Notes: generated by a model from the letters alone, not told the origin. A stretch of 64,000 nucleotides of DNA from Pontibaca methylaminivorans (GCF_900156525.1 NZ_FTPS01000001.1:2046001-2110000), one strand, 5' to 3'. Counted from the stretch's first letter, positions 1 through 9,172 are shown. A program made the numbers and translations.

Positions 1-1292
1 GGATGGCGCCCTTTGCGCTCCTGTTCCTTTCGGGCGGGCTTGCGTTGTTCTGGGGCGCGGCCTTCTGGGGTGCGGCGCGGCTGGCGCGGCGGGCCGATTT
101 CCGCCCCTTTGCGCTGGTGACGTGCTGGACGCTGGCCGAATATGCCCGCAGCTACCTGTTCACCGGCTTCCCCTGGGCGCAGTTTTCGCAGATCTGGATC
201 GACACGCCCGCGGCCCTTGCGCTGGCCTGGATCGGGCCGCTGGGGCTGAGTTTTCTCACGCTGGCGGCGGGGCTTTCGCTCGGCGTCTTCCTGCTGCGCT
301 TCGTTACCCGCCACATGCGGCTTGGCGGTGCCTGGCCCTGGCTGCTGCCCCCGGTGGGCTGTGCGGCCCTCGCGGGAGCGGCCGCCGCGCTCGCCCTGCC
401 GCTCCTGCCGGTGGAACCGGCCGGCGGGCGGGTCGTGCGCCTCGTGCAGCCCAATGCGCCGCAGCAGGAGAAATGGGATCCCGAACGCAATGCCGTCTTT
501 TTCGAGCGCCAGCTTGCCTATACCGCCGCTGCGCCGCGGCCGGACCTGATCGTCTGGCCGGAAAGCGCGATCCCCTGGCTGCTTGAGGATGCGGATTTTG
601 CGCTTGCCGCCATCGCCGGGGCAGCCGGCGGCGTGCCGGTCGTGCTGGGCGCGCAGCGGGACGGCGAGGGGCGCTATTACAATACGCTGGTTTACCTGGA
701 TGCGGAGGGGGCGGTTGCGGGGCTCTATGACAAGCACCACCTTGTTCCGTTCGGTGAATATATCCCCTTTGGCGATCTCGCGGCGCGCTTCGGCCTGCAC
801 GGTTTCGCCGCGCAGGAGGGGGCCGGCTACAGCGCCGGGCCGGGGCCGCAGGTGCTCGGTTTTGGCGGGATCGGGGCGGGTCTGCCGCTCATCTGCTACG
901 AGGCGGTTTTTGCCCATGACGTGAACGCGGCGCCGGAGCGGCCGGATTTCCTGATCCAGATCACCAATGACGCCTGGTTCGGCAAGCGCAGCGGTCCCTA
1001 TCAGCACCTTGTTCAGGCGCGGATGCGGGCGATGGAACAGGGGCTGCCGCTGATCCGTGCCGCGAACACCGGGGTTTCGGCGATGATCGACCCGCGCGGG
1101 CGCGTCACCGCCAGCATCGCGCTGGGCCAAGCCGGATTCGTCGATGCGGAACTGCCCCGGCCGCTGCCGCCGACGCCCTATTCGCGCACGGGCGATCTGC
1201 CGCTGTTCCTGTTGCTGCTGCTCGGGCTTGGCGCAATCCGCGCAGGGCAGCGGGCGAGAAGCGGCGCGGCGCGGCGCGGAAAACGCGATTGA
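1..1292 (+). CDS. lnt: Apolipoprotein N-acyltransferase, 5'-truncated by window edge
   Basis: Transfers an acyl chain to the N-terminal cysteine of apolipoproteins at the periplasmic face of the inner membrane, the last step of lipoprotein maturation. The visible part, about 429 residues, starts inside the membrane segments (several hydrophobic stretches before residue 140). It is followed by the nitrilase-like domain with all three expected catalytic residues in context: Glu in WPESAIPW, Lys in YDKHHLVPFGEY and Cys in ICYEAVF. A last hydrophobic helix (LPLFLLLLLGLGAI) precedes a basic tail. The family is usually about 500 residues, so the true start lies left of the window and the ATG at position 3 is probably internal. 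The gene ends 34 nt before the metK riboswitch on the same strand. Family assignment is secure. Confidence 0.95.
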   Translation, partial: MAPFALLFLSGGLALFWGAAFWGAARLARRADFRPFALVTCWTLAEYARSYLFTGFPWAQFSQIWIDTPAALALAWIGPLGLSFLTLAAGLSLGVFLLRFVTRHMRLGGAWPWLLPPVGCAALAGAAAALALPLLPVEPAGGRVVRLVQPNAPQQEKWDPERNAVFFERQLAYTAAAPRPDLIVWPESAIPWLLEDADFALAAIAGAAGGVPVVLGAQRDGEGRYYNTLVYLDAEGAVAGLYDKHHLVPFGEYIPFGDLAARFGLHGFAAQEGAGYSAGPGPQVLGFGGIGAGLPLICYEAVFAHDVNAAPERPDFLIQITNDAWFGKRSGPYQHLVQARMRAMEQGLPLIRAANTGVSAMIDPRGRVTASIALGQAGFVDAELPRPLPPTPYSRTGDLPLFLLLLLGLGAIRAGQRARSGAARRGKRD

Positions 1293-1326
1293 CCCTGCCG
1301 CGCCCCGCGCGTAACCACTTTTGCAA

Positions 1327-1372
1327 CCCGTCACAACGGCTTCCTGACGTGGCGGGATAATCTCAATGGAGC
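1327..1372 (+). promoter_or_regulatory. SAM/SAH riboswitch of metK
   Basis: Just upstream of metK, CCCGTCAC (1327-1334) pairs perfectly (one G-U) with GTGGCGGG (1349-1356). The loop contains the conserved string AACGGCTTCCTGACG. Loop bases 1339-1341 and 1343-1344 can pair with GGAGC at 1368-1372, leaving one U unpaired, to form an H-type pseudoknot. The pairing strand contains the metK Shine-Dalgarno GGAG (1368-1371), seven bases before the ATG at 1379. Sequence, structure and position match the SAM/SAH riboswitch class (Rfam RF01727) known upstream of metK in Rhodobacterales. Ligand binding is expected to hide the ribosome site and lower MetK synthesis when SAM is abundant. I recognise the conserved core from memory; no covariance search was run. 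Confidence 0.9.
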
Positions 1373-1378
1373 ACTTTC

Positions 1379-2560
1379 ATGTCGCGTGACAGCTATATCT
1401 TCACCTCGGAATCGGTTTCCGAGGGGCACCCCGACAAGGTCTGCGATCGTATTTCCGATGCCATTCTCGATGCGCTGCTCGAGCAGGAGCCCGAGGCGCG
1501 CGTGGCGGCCGAGACCTTTGCGACCACGAACCACGTCGTCGTCGGCGGCGAGATCGGCCTTGCGGATACCGGTCGTCTGCACGAACTGATGGGGGATATC
1601 GAAGACATCGTCCGCGCCTGCATCCGCGACATCGGTTACGAGCAGGAACGGTTCCATCATGCGACCTGCGAAATCACGAACCTGCTGCACGAACAGTCGC
1701 TCGACATCGCCCAGGGTGTGAACGCGGCCGAGAACAAGGACGAGGGCGCGGGCGACCAGGGCATCATGTTCGGTTTTGCGACACGCGAGACCGAGGCCCT
1801 GATGCCGGCCCCGATCCACTATGCCCATGCGATCCTGCGCCGCCTGGCCGAAGTGCGCAAGGACGGCACCGAGCCCGCGCTCGGCCCCGATGCGAAAAGC
1901 CAGCTTTCGGTACGCTATGAGGGCGGAAAGCCCGTTGGCGTGAGTTCCATCGTGCTCAGCACCCAACATCTGGATCCCGAGCTTGGCAGCGATGACGTGC
2001 GCGCGATCATCGAGCCCTATATCCGCGAAACCCTGCCCGGGGGCTGGATCGACGAGCGCACCGTCTGGCACGTGAACCCGACCGGGCGCTTCGTGATCGG
2101 CGGGCCCGACGGGGATGCGGGGCTGACCGGACGCAAGATCATCGTCGATACCTATGGCGGCGCGGCGCCCCACGGGGGCGGCGCCTTTTCCGGCAAGGAT
2201 CCGACCAAGGTCGACCGGTCGGCCGCCTATGCGGCGCGTTACCTTGCCAAGAACGTGGTCGCGGCGGGGCTGGCGGAGACATGCACGCTCCAGCTTGCCT
2301 ATGCGATCGGGGTGAGCGAACCGCTGTCGATCTATGTCGACACCCATGGCACGGGGCAGGCCGACAACTGCGCCATCGAGCGCGCCCTGCGGAAGATCAT
2401 GGATCTGACGCCGCGCGGCATCCGCGAGCATCTGGACCTGAACCGCCCCATCTATCAGCGCACCGCCGCCTATGGCCATTTCGGGCGCGAACCGGATGCG
2501 GATGGGGGGTTCAGCTGGGAACGCACCGACCTGGTCGAGGATCTGCGGGCGGCGCTCTGA
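1379..2560 (+). CDS. metK: S-adenosylmethionine synthetase
   Basis: Makes SAM from methionine and ATP in the cytoplasm. The 393-residue protein has the normal family length and hallmarks: [15 protein letters not shown] near residue 16, the [13 protein letters not shown]-binding hexapeptide region near residue 123, and the glycine-rich P-loop-like GGGAFSGKD near residue 263. The ATG is preceded by GGAG at a seven-base spacing, and that Shine-Dalgarno forms part of the SAM/SAH riboswitch pseudoknot, so translation is very probably feedback-controlled by SAM. Downstream lies prs in convergent orientation, separated by two GC-rich hairpins. Confidence 0.98.
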   Translation: MSRDSYIFTSESVSEGHPDKVCDRISDAILDALLEQEPEARVAAETFATTNHVVVGGEIGLADTGRLHELMGDIEDIVRACIRDIGYEQERFHHATCEITNLLHEQSLDIAQGVNAAENKDEGAGDQGIMFGFATRETEALMPAPIHYAHAILRRLAEVRKDGTEPALGPDAKSQLSVRYEGGKPVGVSSIVLSTQHLDPELGSDDVRAIIEPYIRETLPGGWIDERTVWHVNPTGRFVIGGPDGDAGLTGRKIIVDTYGGAAPHGGGAFSGKDPTKVDRSAAYAARYLAKNVVAAGLAETCTLQLAYAIGVSEPLSIYVDTHGTGQADNCAIERALRKIMDLTPRGIREHLDLNRPIYQRTAAYGHFGREPDADGGFSWERTDLVEDLRAAL

Positions 2561-2613
2561 ACCGGCCGGGCGGGCCGGTCTTGACTGCGGGGACGAGGGG
2601 CGCTGCCCCTCGT
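2561..2613. terminator. Paired hairpins between convergent metK and prs
   Basis: Two perfect inverted repeats sit in the 115-nt gap. The first is ACCGGCC/GGCCGGT with a 5-nt loop (2561-2579); the second is ACGAGGGGC/GCCCCTCGT with a 3-nt loop (2593-2613). Neither is followed by a good T-run on either strand, so this may be a bidirectional terminator or a REP-like intergenic element. The second hairpin and the following GGGATATTTCCGGCCAGAAG look like an intergenic repeat I associate with Rhodobacteraceae genomes. Confidence 0.5.
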
Positions 2614-2675
2614 GCTCCCCGGGATATTTCCGGCCAGAAGATGCCCCTGGGGGCTCGGGGAGCGGGCGCGCGCTT

Positions 2676-3695
2676 TCAGGCGACCGCGTAGAGCGATTCG
2701 TAGATCGGGGCGAGGGTCGTGTGCTCGAACAGCGAGGAGACCGAGGTGCCGTCCCAGATGTTGTGGATCGCCTGGGCGAAGATCGGGGCCGTCGGCACGA
2801 TGCGGATGTTGCGTGCGGCGATGACCGCGGGTGCCGGCTGGATCGTGTCGGTGAGGACCAGCGATTTCATGACCGAATTGGCGACCCGTTCCGCCGCGGG
2901 GCCGCTCATCACCCCGTGGGTGATATAGGCGTGGACCTCTTTCGCACCGTTTTCGATCAGCACCGCCGCCGCCTTGCAGAGCGTTCCGGCGGTGTCGCAC
3001 ATGTCATCGACGATGATGCAGGTCTTGTCGCGCACGTCGCCGATGATCGTCATTTCGGCGACTTCGCCCGGTTTCTCGCGACGCTTGTCGACGATGGCGA
3101 GCGGTGAATTGATGCGCTTGGCAAGTTCGCGCGCGCGGGCCACCCCGCCCACATCGGGGGAGATGACGATCAGATCTTCCATATGGCCGCGGAAATGCGC
3201 CTGGATGTCGAGCGCGAAGATCGGGCTTGCGTAAAGGTTGTCCACGGGGATGTCGAAGAAGCCCTGGATCTGCGCGGCGTGGAGATCCATGGTCAGCACC
3301 CGTTCGATGCCGGCCTCGACCATCATGTTGGCGACGAGTTTGGCAGAGATCGGCGTGCGGGCCTTGGTGCGCCGGTCCTGCCGGGCATAGCCGAAATAGG
3401 GCAGGATCGCGGTGATCCGGCTGGCCGAGGAGCGGCGCAGCGCATCGGCCATGATCAGCAGTTCCATCAGGTTGTCATTGGCCGGGTTCGAGGTCGGCTG
3501 AATCACGAACATGTCTTCGCCGCGCACGTTCTCGAAGACTTCGACGAAGATTTCGCCGTCGTTGAAGCGCTCGACCCGGGCATCCACGAGGCCGGTATGG
3601 ACGCCGCGGTGCATGGTCATGCGCTGGGCGATCGCTTCGGCCAGGGGCCGGTTCGCGTTGCCGGCGATGAGTTTGGGTTCGGTGTGGTTCGGCAT
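2676..3695 (-). CDS. prs: Ribose-phosphate pyrophosphokinase (PRPP synthetase)
   Basis: Makes phosphoribosyl pyrophosphate from ribose 5-phosphate and ATP, feeding purine, pyrimidine, NAD, histidine and tryptophan synthesis. It is 339 residues, slightly longer than the 315-320 typical of class I enzymes. Visible motifs are [10 protein letters not shown], the flexible loop region [15 protein letters not shown], the PRPP synthase signature [18 protein letters not shown] and the PRPP-binding loop [14 protein letters not shown]. The ATG at 3695 is the natural start ([18 protein letters not shown]). It is transcribed toward metK and has 124 nt of non-coding DNA upstream, so it probably has its own promoter there. 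Confidence 0.98.
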   Translation of the reverse strand: MPNHTEPKLIAGNANRPLAEAIAQRMTMHRGVHTGLVDARVERFNDGEIFVEVFENVRGEDMFVIQPTSNPANDNLMELLIMADALRRSSASRITAILPYFGYARQDRRTKARTPISAKLVANMMVEAGIERVLTMDLHAAQIQGFFDIPVDNLYASPIFALDIQAHFRGHMEDLIVISPDVGGVARARELAKRINSPLAIVDKRREKPGEVAEMTIIGDVRDKTCIIVDDMCDTAGTLCKAAAVLIENGAKEVHAYITHGVMSGPAAERVANSVMKSLVLTDTIQPAPAVIAARNIRIVPTAPIFAQAIHNIWDGTSVSSLFEHTTLAPIYESLYAVA

Positions 3696-3819
3696 CTGTC
3701 TTTGTTCCCTGCCCCTGGTTTTCTGCTGAAACGGCGCTGTTCCGGCAGTCGAGTCGCTTTCCCGCTATCGCTTAGCATGGGCCCGCACCGGGGCAAAGGA
3801 CGGGTGCGGCCGCGGCCTC

Positions 3820-4290
3820 TCAGGTGGGTTCGTCGATGATGTGATCCTCCCAGTCGTCCTCCGCGACCTCGGATTCACTGACCATGCGTCCGCGCAGCGA
3901 AATGCCGGCGCGGTGGACGCTTTCGGGGTCGCCCGAGACGAGCGGATGCCAGTCGGGCAGCGGCCGCCCTTCGTGGATCAGGCGATAGGCGCAGGTTTCG
4001 GGCATCCAGGACAGGTGCCGCTCGAGTTCGCCCGGGCGCAGCACGATACATTCGGGAACATAGCTGTGGCGGTTCGCGTAATTGCTGCAGTGGCAGGTGT
4101 CGAGATCGAGCAGCCGGCAGGCGACGCGGGTCAGGGAGACGTCGCCGCTGTCCTCGTCCTCGAGCTTGTTCAGGCAGCATTTGCCGCAGCCGTCGCAGAG
4201 GGCTTCCCATTCGTGGCGCGACATGCGCGAGAGCGGTTTCGTTTTCCAGAAGCCGGGCGCCAGGCGGCTGCGGTCGATCGGATCGGTCAT
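3820..4290 (-). CDS. UPF0260 family cysteine-rich protein (YcgN-like)
   Basis: A 156-residue cytoplasmic protein of the UPF0260/YcgN family, related to the CxxCxxCC zinc/iron-cluster-binding group. The diagnostic cluster is [16 protein letters not shown] at about residues 32-47, with further cysteines at [11 protein letters not shown] and PETCAYR that could complete a metal site. The biochemical function is not established. The start codon overlaps the ribF stop (4287-4290, ATGA), so it is translationally coupled downstream of ribF. A weak inverted repeat at 3783-3809 (CCGCACC/GGTGCGG) lies just past its stop. Confidence 0.9.
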   Translation of the reverse strand: MTDPIDRSRLAPGFWKTKPLSRMSRHEWEALCDGCGKCCLNKLEDEDSGDVSLTRVACRLLDLDTCHCSNYANRHSYVPECIVLRPGELERHLSWMPETCAYRLIHEGRPLPDWHPLVSGDPESVHRAGISLRGRMVSESEVAEDDWEDHIIDEPT

Positions 4291-5219
4291 GTCCGGGCGA
4301 GGACGGCGCGGGCCTGCGTGCAGTCGTGCTCCATCCGGGCGATGAGGGCGTCGAGCGAATCGAATGTCTGCTCGGGACGCAGGTATTCCACGAGGCCGAC
4401 CGAGAGCGTCGCGCCGTAGAGATCGCCCGAAAAATCCAGCAGGAAGGTTTCGAGATTGGGGCGGTTCTCGCCGAACATCGGGCGCACGCCGATGCTCGCG
4501 GCCCCGAGGTAGCTGCCCTTGTGCGGCCCGTCGCAGACATCAACGAGCACGGCATAGACCCCGAAAGCCGGCGGAAGAAGCCCGTCGATCGACATGTTCG
4601 CGGTTGGAAATCCGAGCTCCCGGCCACGCCGGGCGCCGGTGATCACCGGACCCTCGATCCGGTGCCAGTGGCCGAGCATCTCGGCCGCGTCGCGGGGGCG
4701 CCCTTCGGCCAGGGCGCGGCGGATTGCGCTGGACGAGACGGTCTTTCCCGAATCGCCAAGCAATGGTGCGACCGTCACCCCGAAATCCATCGCGGCACCG
4801 AAGCGCACCATGTCCTCGGCCCGGCCGCGCCGCTGATGGCCGAAGCGGAAATTTTCACCCACCACCACGTGGCGCAGGCCAAGACCGCGGGAAATGACCT
4901 CGCGTGCGAAATCTTCGGGGCTCATGTTCGCGAGCGCCGCATCAAAGGGCAGTTCGAACAGGAGATCGACCCCGATCTTGCGCAGCCGGCTCTGACGGGC
5001 ATGGGGGCTCATGAGGCGGAAGGGGGGCGCATGGGGGGCGAAATATTCGCGCGGATGCGGGTCGAAGGTCAGCACGCCGAGCGGTGCGTCGGGGCATGCG
5101 TTCCGGGCCATGTCGATCACCGAGCGGTGACCGATGTGGACACCGTCGAAATTGCCGATGGCGGCGGTGGCGCCGCGATCCTGCGGCTGAAGAGAGCGGT
5201 AATCGGCAATAATGCGCAT
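4287..5219 (-). CDS. ribF: Bifunctional riboflavin kinase / FAD synthetase
   Basis: Converts riboflavin to FMN and then FAD. The 310-residue protein has the usual two-domain plan. The N-terminal FAD synthetase nucleotidyltransferase domain (about 1-180) carries [10 protein letters not shown], the [10 protein letters not shown] segment and SSSAIRRAL. The C-terminal riboflavin kinase domain (about 185-308) carries [11 protein letters not shown] and GVYAV. The ATG at 5219 fits the family N-terminus. It overlaps ycgN by 4 nt at its 3' end. It may supply flavin for the FMN-dependent monooxygenase domain encoded elsewhere in the window, but that is only general metabolism. Confidence 0.97.
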   Translation of the reverse strand: MRIIADYRSLQPQDRGATAAIGNFDGVHIGHRSVIDMARNACPDAPLGVLTFDPHPREYFAPHAPPFRLMSPHARQSRLRKIGVDLLFELPFDAALANMSPEDFAREVISRGLGLRHVVVGENFRFGHQRRGRAEDMVRFGAAMDFGVTVAPLLGDSGKTVSSSAIRRALAEGRPRDAAEMLGHWHRIEGPVITGARRGRELGFPTANMSIDGLLPPAFGVYAVLVDVCDGPHKGSYLGAASIGVRPMFGENRPNLETFLLDFSGDLYGATLSVGLVEYLRPEQTFDSLDALIARMEHDCTQARAVLART

Positions 5220-5349
5220 GGGCCTTGCCTAATCTGCAACGCCGGCGGAGTGAAGGGCCTTTGCGCTATCGGGGCCAGGTTTCGGGCCGGGCGGGCGCGT
5301 GCCGGAAATACGCGGCCCTATGCGCCCGGGCCCTGTCGCGGTCCTGTGG

Positions 5350-5793
5350 TCAGTCGAACTTGCGCGAGGGGGCCAGCACCATCGCTTCGCCCACGAGCAC
5401 CTTCTTCCCGTTCACCGAGCAGTGGCAATCGAGCTTGACCCGGCGCTTGGCAAGGTCGATGTCGATCACCGTCACCTCGGCATGGACCGTATCGCCCGGC
5501 CGCACCGGGGCGAGGAATTTCAGCGTCTGGCCCATATAGACCGTGCCGTGTCCGGGCAGCTGTTCGCCGATCACCGCCGAGATCAGCCCGGCCGTCAGCA
5601 TGCCATGGGCAATCCGGCCCTCGAAAATCGTGTCGCGGGCGTAATCGTCGTCCAGGTGCACCGGGTTGCGGTCGGTGGAGACCCGGGCAAACATCTCGAT
5701 GTCTTCATCGGTCACCACCTTTCGCAGGTGGCGGCTCATGCCCATCTCGATGTCTTCGATGCAGATGGTTCCGCGGGGCATATTGTCCAACAT
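5350..5793 (-). CDS. MaoC-family (R)-specific enoyl-CoA hydratase
   Basis: A 147-residue single hot-dog-fold hydratase of the MaoC/PhaJ type, which hydrates 2-enoyl-CoA to (R)-3-hydroxyacyl-CoA. The hydratase-2 motif is clear: catalytic Asp/His in STDRNPVHLDDDYA followed by FEGRIAHGML. The rest (VYMGQTLKFLAPVRPGDTV) matches the family. It could link beta-oxidation to polyhydroxyalkanoate synthesis, but the neighbours do not fix a pathway. The start MLDNMPRG is preferred over the internal Met at codon 5 because it fits relatives as I recall them. The 112 nt upstream is AT-rich for this window and probably carries the promoter. Confidence 0.9.
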   Translation of the reverse strand: MLDNMPRGTICIEDIEMGMSRHLRKVVTDEDIEMFARVSTDRNPVHLDDDYARDTIFEGRIAHGMLTAGLISAVIGEQLPGHGTVYMGQTLKFLAPVRPGDTVHAEVTVIDIDLAKRRVKLDCHCSVNGKKVLVGEAMVLAPSRKFD

Positions 5794-5905
5794 GATGTCC
5801 TTGTCTTCCTTGTCCCTGAGTGTCGCGGCAATAATTCTGCCATGCGAAGCCGGATGCGCGTAACTTTATTACTTCGCAACCGCAGAAATCAAGGGCAATT
5901 TTGTT

Positions 5906-6781
5906 TCATTGCAGGAATCCGATGGCATAGGTCGGGCTGATGCCTTCGTTCTGCAGGAACCGTTCAAGCGCATCGGGTGCCGGGGCATGGCCGGTTGCGG
6001 TCTCGTCGGCGGCAAGCCCGCCGGTGATGAATAGGGAATCGAGATCCTCGCCCATGGCGCCCAGGATGTCGGTGTGGGGGCCGTCGCCGATGGCGAGGAT
6101 CGCGGCCTTGTCGGTGTCGCACCCGAGTGCCGCGAGCCGGCGGCGCGCAAGGTCGTAGATCGGCGGATGCGGCTTGCCGAAATAGAAGCTTTCGCCGCCC
6201 ATCTCGGTATAGAGCCGGGCGATGGCGCCGGCGCACCACTCACGCTTGTTGCCGCGGTCCACCACGATGTCCGGGTTGGCGCAGAGCAGCTTCAGCCCCT
6301 TCTGCTTGGCATAAAGAAGCTGCGGGCGATGCGCCTCGGGATCGGGCAGGGAATCGAGCGGCCCGCAGCAGACGATGCCCTCGGCCTCTTCCAGCGGCAC
6401 GCGCTCAATGGGAACCGGCGAATCGATCACCTTCATCGGGTCGAAAAAGCTCTTGTCGTGGTCCCAGTTCCCCATGAACCAGACTTTCGAGCCGACCACT
6501 CCCTGGAACATGGCGGCGCGGGCGCTGTCGCCGGAGGTGGCGATCGCGTCCCATGCGTCTTCGGGCACGCCGAGTTCGGCAAGCTGGTGCCTCACCCCCT
6601 CGCGGGAGCGGGGGGAGTTGGTGACGAGGATGACGGTGCCGCCGGAGCCGCGATAGGCCTGAAGCGCGGCAACCGCCGCCGGAAAGGCGCGCACGCCGTC
6701 ATGAACGCAACCCCAGAGGTCGACGAACATCACCTTGTAGCTGGACTGGATTTCGGAAAGGGCGTTGATGATACGGGTCAT
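5906..6781 (-). CDS. HAD-superfamily IIA hydrolase (TIGR01459-like)
   Basis: A 291-residue haloacid-dehalogenase superfamily protein of the NagD-like class IIA group, with a cap between motifs II and III. Motif I is the FVDLWGCVHDG segment near residue 19, with the nucleophile Asp. Motif II is VILVTNSPRSR. The late motifs are YFGKPHPPIYDLARRR and ILAIGDGPHTDILGA. The short GCVHDG in place of GVLxDG and the overall length match the alphaproteobacterial family TIGR01459, whose substrate is unknown. A phosphatase acting on a small phosphorylated metabolite is the expected role. Confidence 0.88.
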   Translation of the reverse strand: MTRIINALSEIQSSYKVMFVDLWGCVHDGVRAFPAAVAALQAYRGSGGTVILVTNSPRSREGVRHQLAELGVPEDAWDAIATSGDSARAAMFQGVVGSKVWFMGNWDHDKSFFDPMKVIDSPVPIERVPLEEAEGIVCCGPLDSLPDPEAHRPQLLYAKQKGLKLLCANPDIVVDRGNKREWCAGAIARLYTEMGGESFYFGKPHPPIYDLARRRLAALGCDTDKAAILAIGDGPHTDILGAMGEDLDSLFITGGLAADETATGHAPAPDALERFLQNEGISPTYAIGFLQ

Positions 6782-6894
6782 GCGGGCCTCGTGGTCGGAA
6801 TGCGCCCCGGTGGCGCAATTTGACCAGAGACCAGCATGAACGGGCGGTTTTCACAAGGTCCGGGCAATTCCGGGCGATTCCGGGCGGCGCGGAT

Positions 6895-7761
6895 TCAGCG
6901 GTGCAGCCACCGGGCGCAGAGGCCGGCGGCCTGCATCGGCTCCGCTCCGGCCAGGGTCGCGGGGGCACCCTGCAGCGCGAGCCCCGCCACCTGGGTGCGG
7001 GCAAGGGCGCCATCGCCGATGACGGCGATCTGCTGGCCGAGCCAGTAGGGCCGGACGGCGGCAAGTTCGGCGCCGATCAATGCACCCCAGAGCCGCGCCG
7101 CGATTTCCGGCTGGCCAAGCTCGCGCCGGGCCGCGGCCTCGGCCAGGCGCGCGGCAAGCATTTCGGGGCGCGCAATCGTGTCGGCGAGCGCCCCGGCGAA
7201 TTCCGAGCCGTCCTGCATGGCAAAGGCCGTCGGGCCGGATTGCTCCGGTTCCGCCGCCGCCCCGGCCAGTTGTGCGGTCAGAAAGCACCGGATGCTGACG
7301 ATCTCGGCGGCGCTGGTCTGCGCCCAGACCGTTACCGGACCGGGCAGACAGATCACCCCGTCCCAGTCGGGATTGAGCGACAGGAACCCCGCGATCGCGG
7401 TTTCGGGCCCGCGAATCACCGCCGGCGGATCGGACTGGACCAGCCCGGGGAGCAGATGCAGCGCCAGCCGCCGATCGCGCGCCGGCGCGACAGCGGCATC
7501 GAGCGATCGCAACGACACCGGAATCCGCACGAGAGCCGCACCGGGCGCGCCGCTGATGACGACCGTTACGGGCCTGTCGGGATCGTCGAGCCATGCGTCA
7601 AGATGCGGCCTGAGCGCAGCTTCCGGATCGGCCCCGTCCGCCGGATTGAGCGGGCCGCTCAGCCCGGCCAGTTTCCGGCTGCCGTCATAAAGCCAGGCAT
7701 GGAACCGGTCGCCGAGGATCGAAACGCCGATCCAGCGCGATGTCTTTTCCCGGGCGGTCAT
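6895..7761 (-). CDS. 2-dehydro-3-deoxygalactonokinase-like protein, degenerate
   Basis: A 288-residue protein that looks like a DgoK-family sugar-acid kinase by overall pattern: VISGAPGAALVRIPVSL, a CLPG motif at ICLPGPVTVWAQTS, and a C-terminal AVIGDGALART segment followed by QAAGLCARWLHR. The N-terminal phosphate-binding motif normally written DWGTT/S is absent; the equivalent stretch is RWIGVSILGDRFHAWLYDG. The CLPGTHSKWV motif has also diverged. It may therefore be inactive or act on another substrate. The ATG at 7761 is chosen because the longer frame begins with TTG. No partner KDPGal aldolase gene is adjacent. Confidence 0.65.
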   Translation of the reverse strand: MTAREKTSRWIGVSILGDRFHAWLYDGSRKLAGLSGPLNPADGADPEAALRPHLDAWLDDPDRPVTVVISGAPGAALVRIPVSLRSLDAAVAPARDRRLALHLLPGLVQSDPPAVIRGPETAIAGFLSLNPDWDGVICLPGPVTVWAQTSAAEIVSIRCFLTAQLAGAAAEPEQSGPTAFAMQDGSEFAGALADTIARPEMLAARLAEAAARRELGQPEIAARLWGALIGAELAAVRPYWLGQQIAVIGDGALARTQVAGLALQGAPATLAGAEPMQAAGLCARWLHR

Positions 7762-8212
7762 GATCGGCAAACGGCGCAGAGGGGTGGCAGGGTCATGGAA
7801 TAGCGCAAAATAGGCCTCAAGTTGGAAGATTTCGCAACGTAAGGTTAATAATTGGTAAGTAAAATCTTGAATGTTTCAAACATTAACGTAGGATGCAGAT
7901 GCATGAGCGGTCGGTGCTCGGAACTGGGGGCGGAAGTTTCCGCATAACATTGATGTCCGACAGCCGGCGTGTCCGAATCACGGCCCTGTCAGGCCGGGGT
8001 GTGGGTGCGCCCGGGAACCCTTGAGCCGCGATACCGGACGCCAAAGGAATACTAGGTCATGAGTGAGGAAGTTCGGTTCCTGTTCGTTTGAATTAAGGCG
8101 TGAACGATCGCCGGCGCAGGCCAGAGCCCGGCGTGACCCTGCTGATATTCCGGGGCATTATGCGTTCTGGCCTCCGGCTCCGTATTTTCGGAGATTGCTC
8201 TTCGAGGGCAAT
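7762..8212. promoter_or_regulatory. Long intergenic region with a perfect palindrome upstream of the EPS locus
   Basis: About 450 nt separate the divergent kinase-like gene and the first exopolysaccharide gene. Positions 7835-7895 form a markedly AT-rich island in GC-rich surroundings. It contains a perfect inverted repeat, AATGTTT-C-AAACATT (7870-7884), likely an operator for a dimeric regulator. The remainder has no convincing reading frame. The sugar-transferase frame could be extended leftward to 8063, but the ATG at 8213 has a better ribosome site, so most of this stretch is probably promoter and 5' leader. Confidence 0.55.
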
Positions 8213-9007
8213 ATGAAAGAATTTGATGTAAGTTTCGACCAGTCTTCGATTTTTGGTCCTTCTGTCAGGCACGGCGGTGGAGAGAAATCCTTGAACATCT
8301 ATTTGCCGTGCGACCACGGCCGGGCGGCAGCATTCGAGGAAGGCAGCCCGGAGCCGGTTCAGGCTCCGATGGCGGGCGTCGTGCCGAATTTCGGCCAGCG
8401 GTTCTATCGCAGGCTCGGCAAGCCGGCGCTTGATCTTGTTTTCATTCTGCTGACGCTGCCCCTGACGCTTCCCATCATCCTGCTTTGCGCGCTGGCGCTC
8501 TGGTTCGAGGGCGGGAACCCCTTTTACCGGCAGGCGCGCCTGGGCAAGGATGGCCGCGTTTTCCACATCCTCAAGCTGCGCACCATGGTGCATAATGCCG
8601 AGGCGCGGCTGGTGGAATACCTGCGCGACAATCCAGAGCGGGCCGAGGAATGGCACCGCACCCAGAAACTGCGCGACGATCCCCGCGTGACCCGGCTCGG
8701 GGCGGTGCTGCGGTCGAGCTCGCTGGACGAGCTGCCCCAGCTCTGGAACGTGTTCCGGGGCGAGATGAGCCTTGTCGGGCCGCGGCCGATGCTGCCCGAG
8801 CAATTGCCCCTTTACGGCGACCCGGAGGCCTATTTCGCGGTCCGCCCCGGTATTACCGGGCTCTGGCAGGTCTCTTCGCGCAGCGACAACAAGTTCTCGG
8901 AACGGTGCCGGCAGGATACCGATTACTACGCGAATCTGTCGCTTGGTGGCGATCTGCGCCTGATGATGCGCACCGTCGGGGTGGTCATGCGCCATTCAGG
9001 GTGTTGA
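8213..9007 (+). CDS. Undecaprenyl-phosphate sugar-phosphate transferase (EPS initiation)
   Basis: Bacterial sugar transferase of the polyprenyl glycosylphosphotransferase family. It moves a hexose-1-phosphate from a nucleotide sugar to undecaprenyl phosphate, the first step in repeat-unit synthesis. The 264-residue protein is the short form with one hydrophobic hairpin (about residues 75-100, LDLVFILLTLPLTLPIILL) and a catalytic domain with QARLGKDGRVFHILKLRTM, SSLDELPQLWNVFRGEMS, GPRPMLPEQ and RPGITGLWQVS. The ATG at 8213 is preceded by GAGGG four bases away. It opens the plus-strand set followed by the ATPase and Wzz-like genes. Confidence 0.92.
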   Translation: MKEFDVSFDQSSIFGPSVRHGGGEKSLNIYLPCDHGRAAAFEEGSPEPVQAPMAGVVPNFGQRFYRRLGKPALDLVFILLTLPLTLPIILLCALALWFEGGNPFYRQARLGKDGRVFHILKLRTMVHNAEARLVEYLRDNPERAEEWHRTQKLRDDPRVTRLGAVLRSSSLDELPQLWNVFRGEMSLVGPRPMLPEQLPLYGDPEAYFAVRPGITGLWQVSSRSDNKFSERCRQDTDYYANLSLGGDLRLMMRTVGVVMRHSGC

Positions 9008-9172
9008 GTCGGCCCGAATTTCGCCCATATTGCCTGCCATGAAGCAAATTTCAGGCACCGCCCCGCTTTCCGGTTCCGGCAGGCGAACAAGGGCGTTACA
9101 CTGCAGATTGATTTCATCGGCGCCAAATGCTCGCACCAGGCGTCTGCCAGCACGTCGGATACCGGGCAGCAT

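Noticed and set aside
7839-7865. Possible CtrA box (TTAA-N7-TTAA) upstream of the polysaccharide locus
   Set aside because: TTAA is followed at the right distance by TAAG, not TTAA, so the match is only partial.
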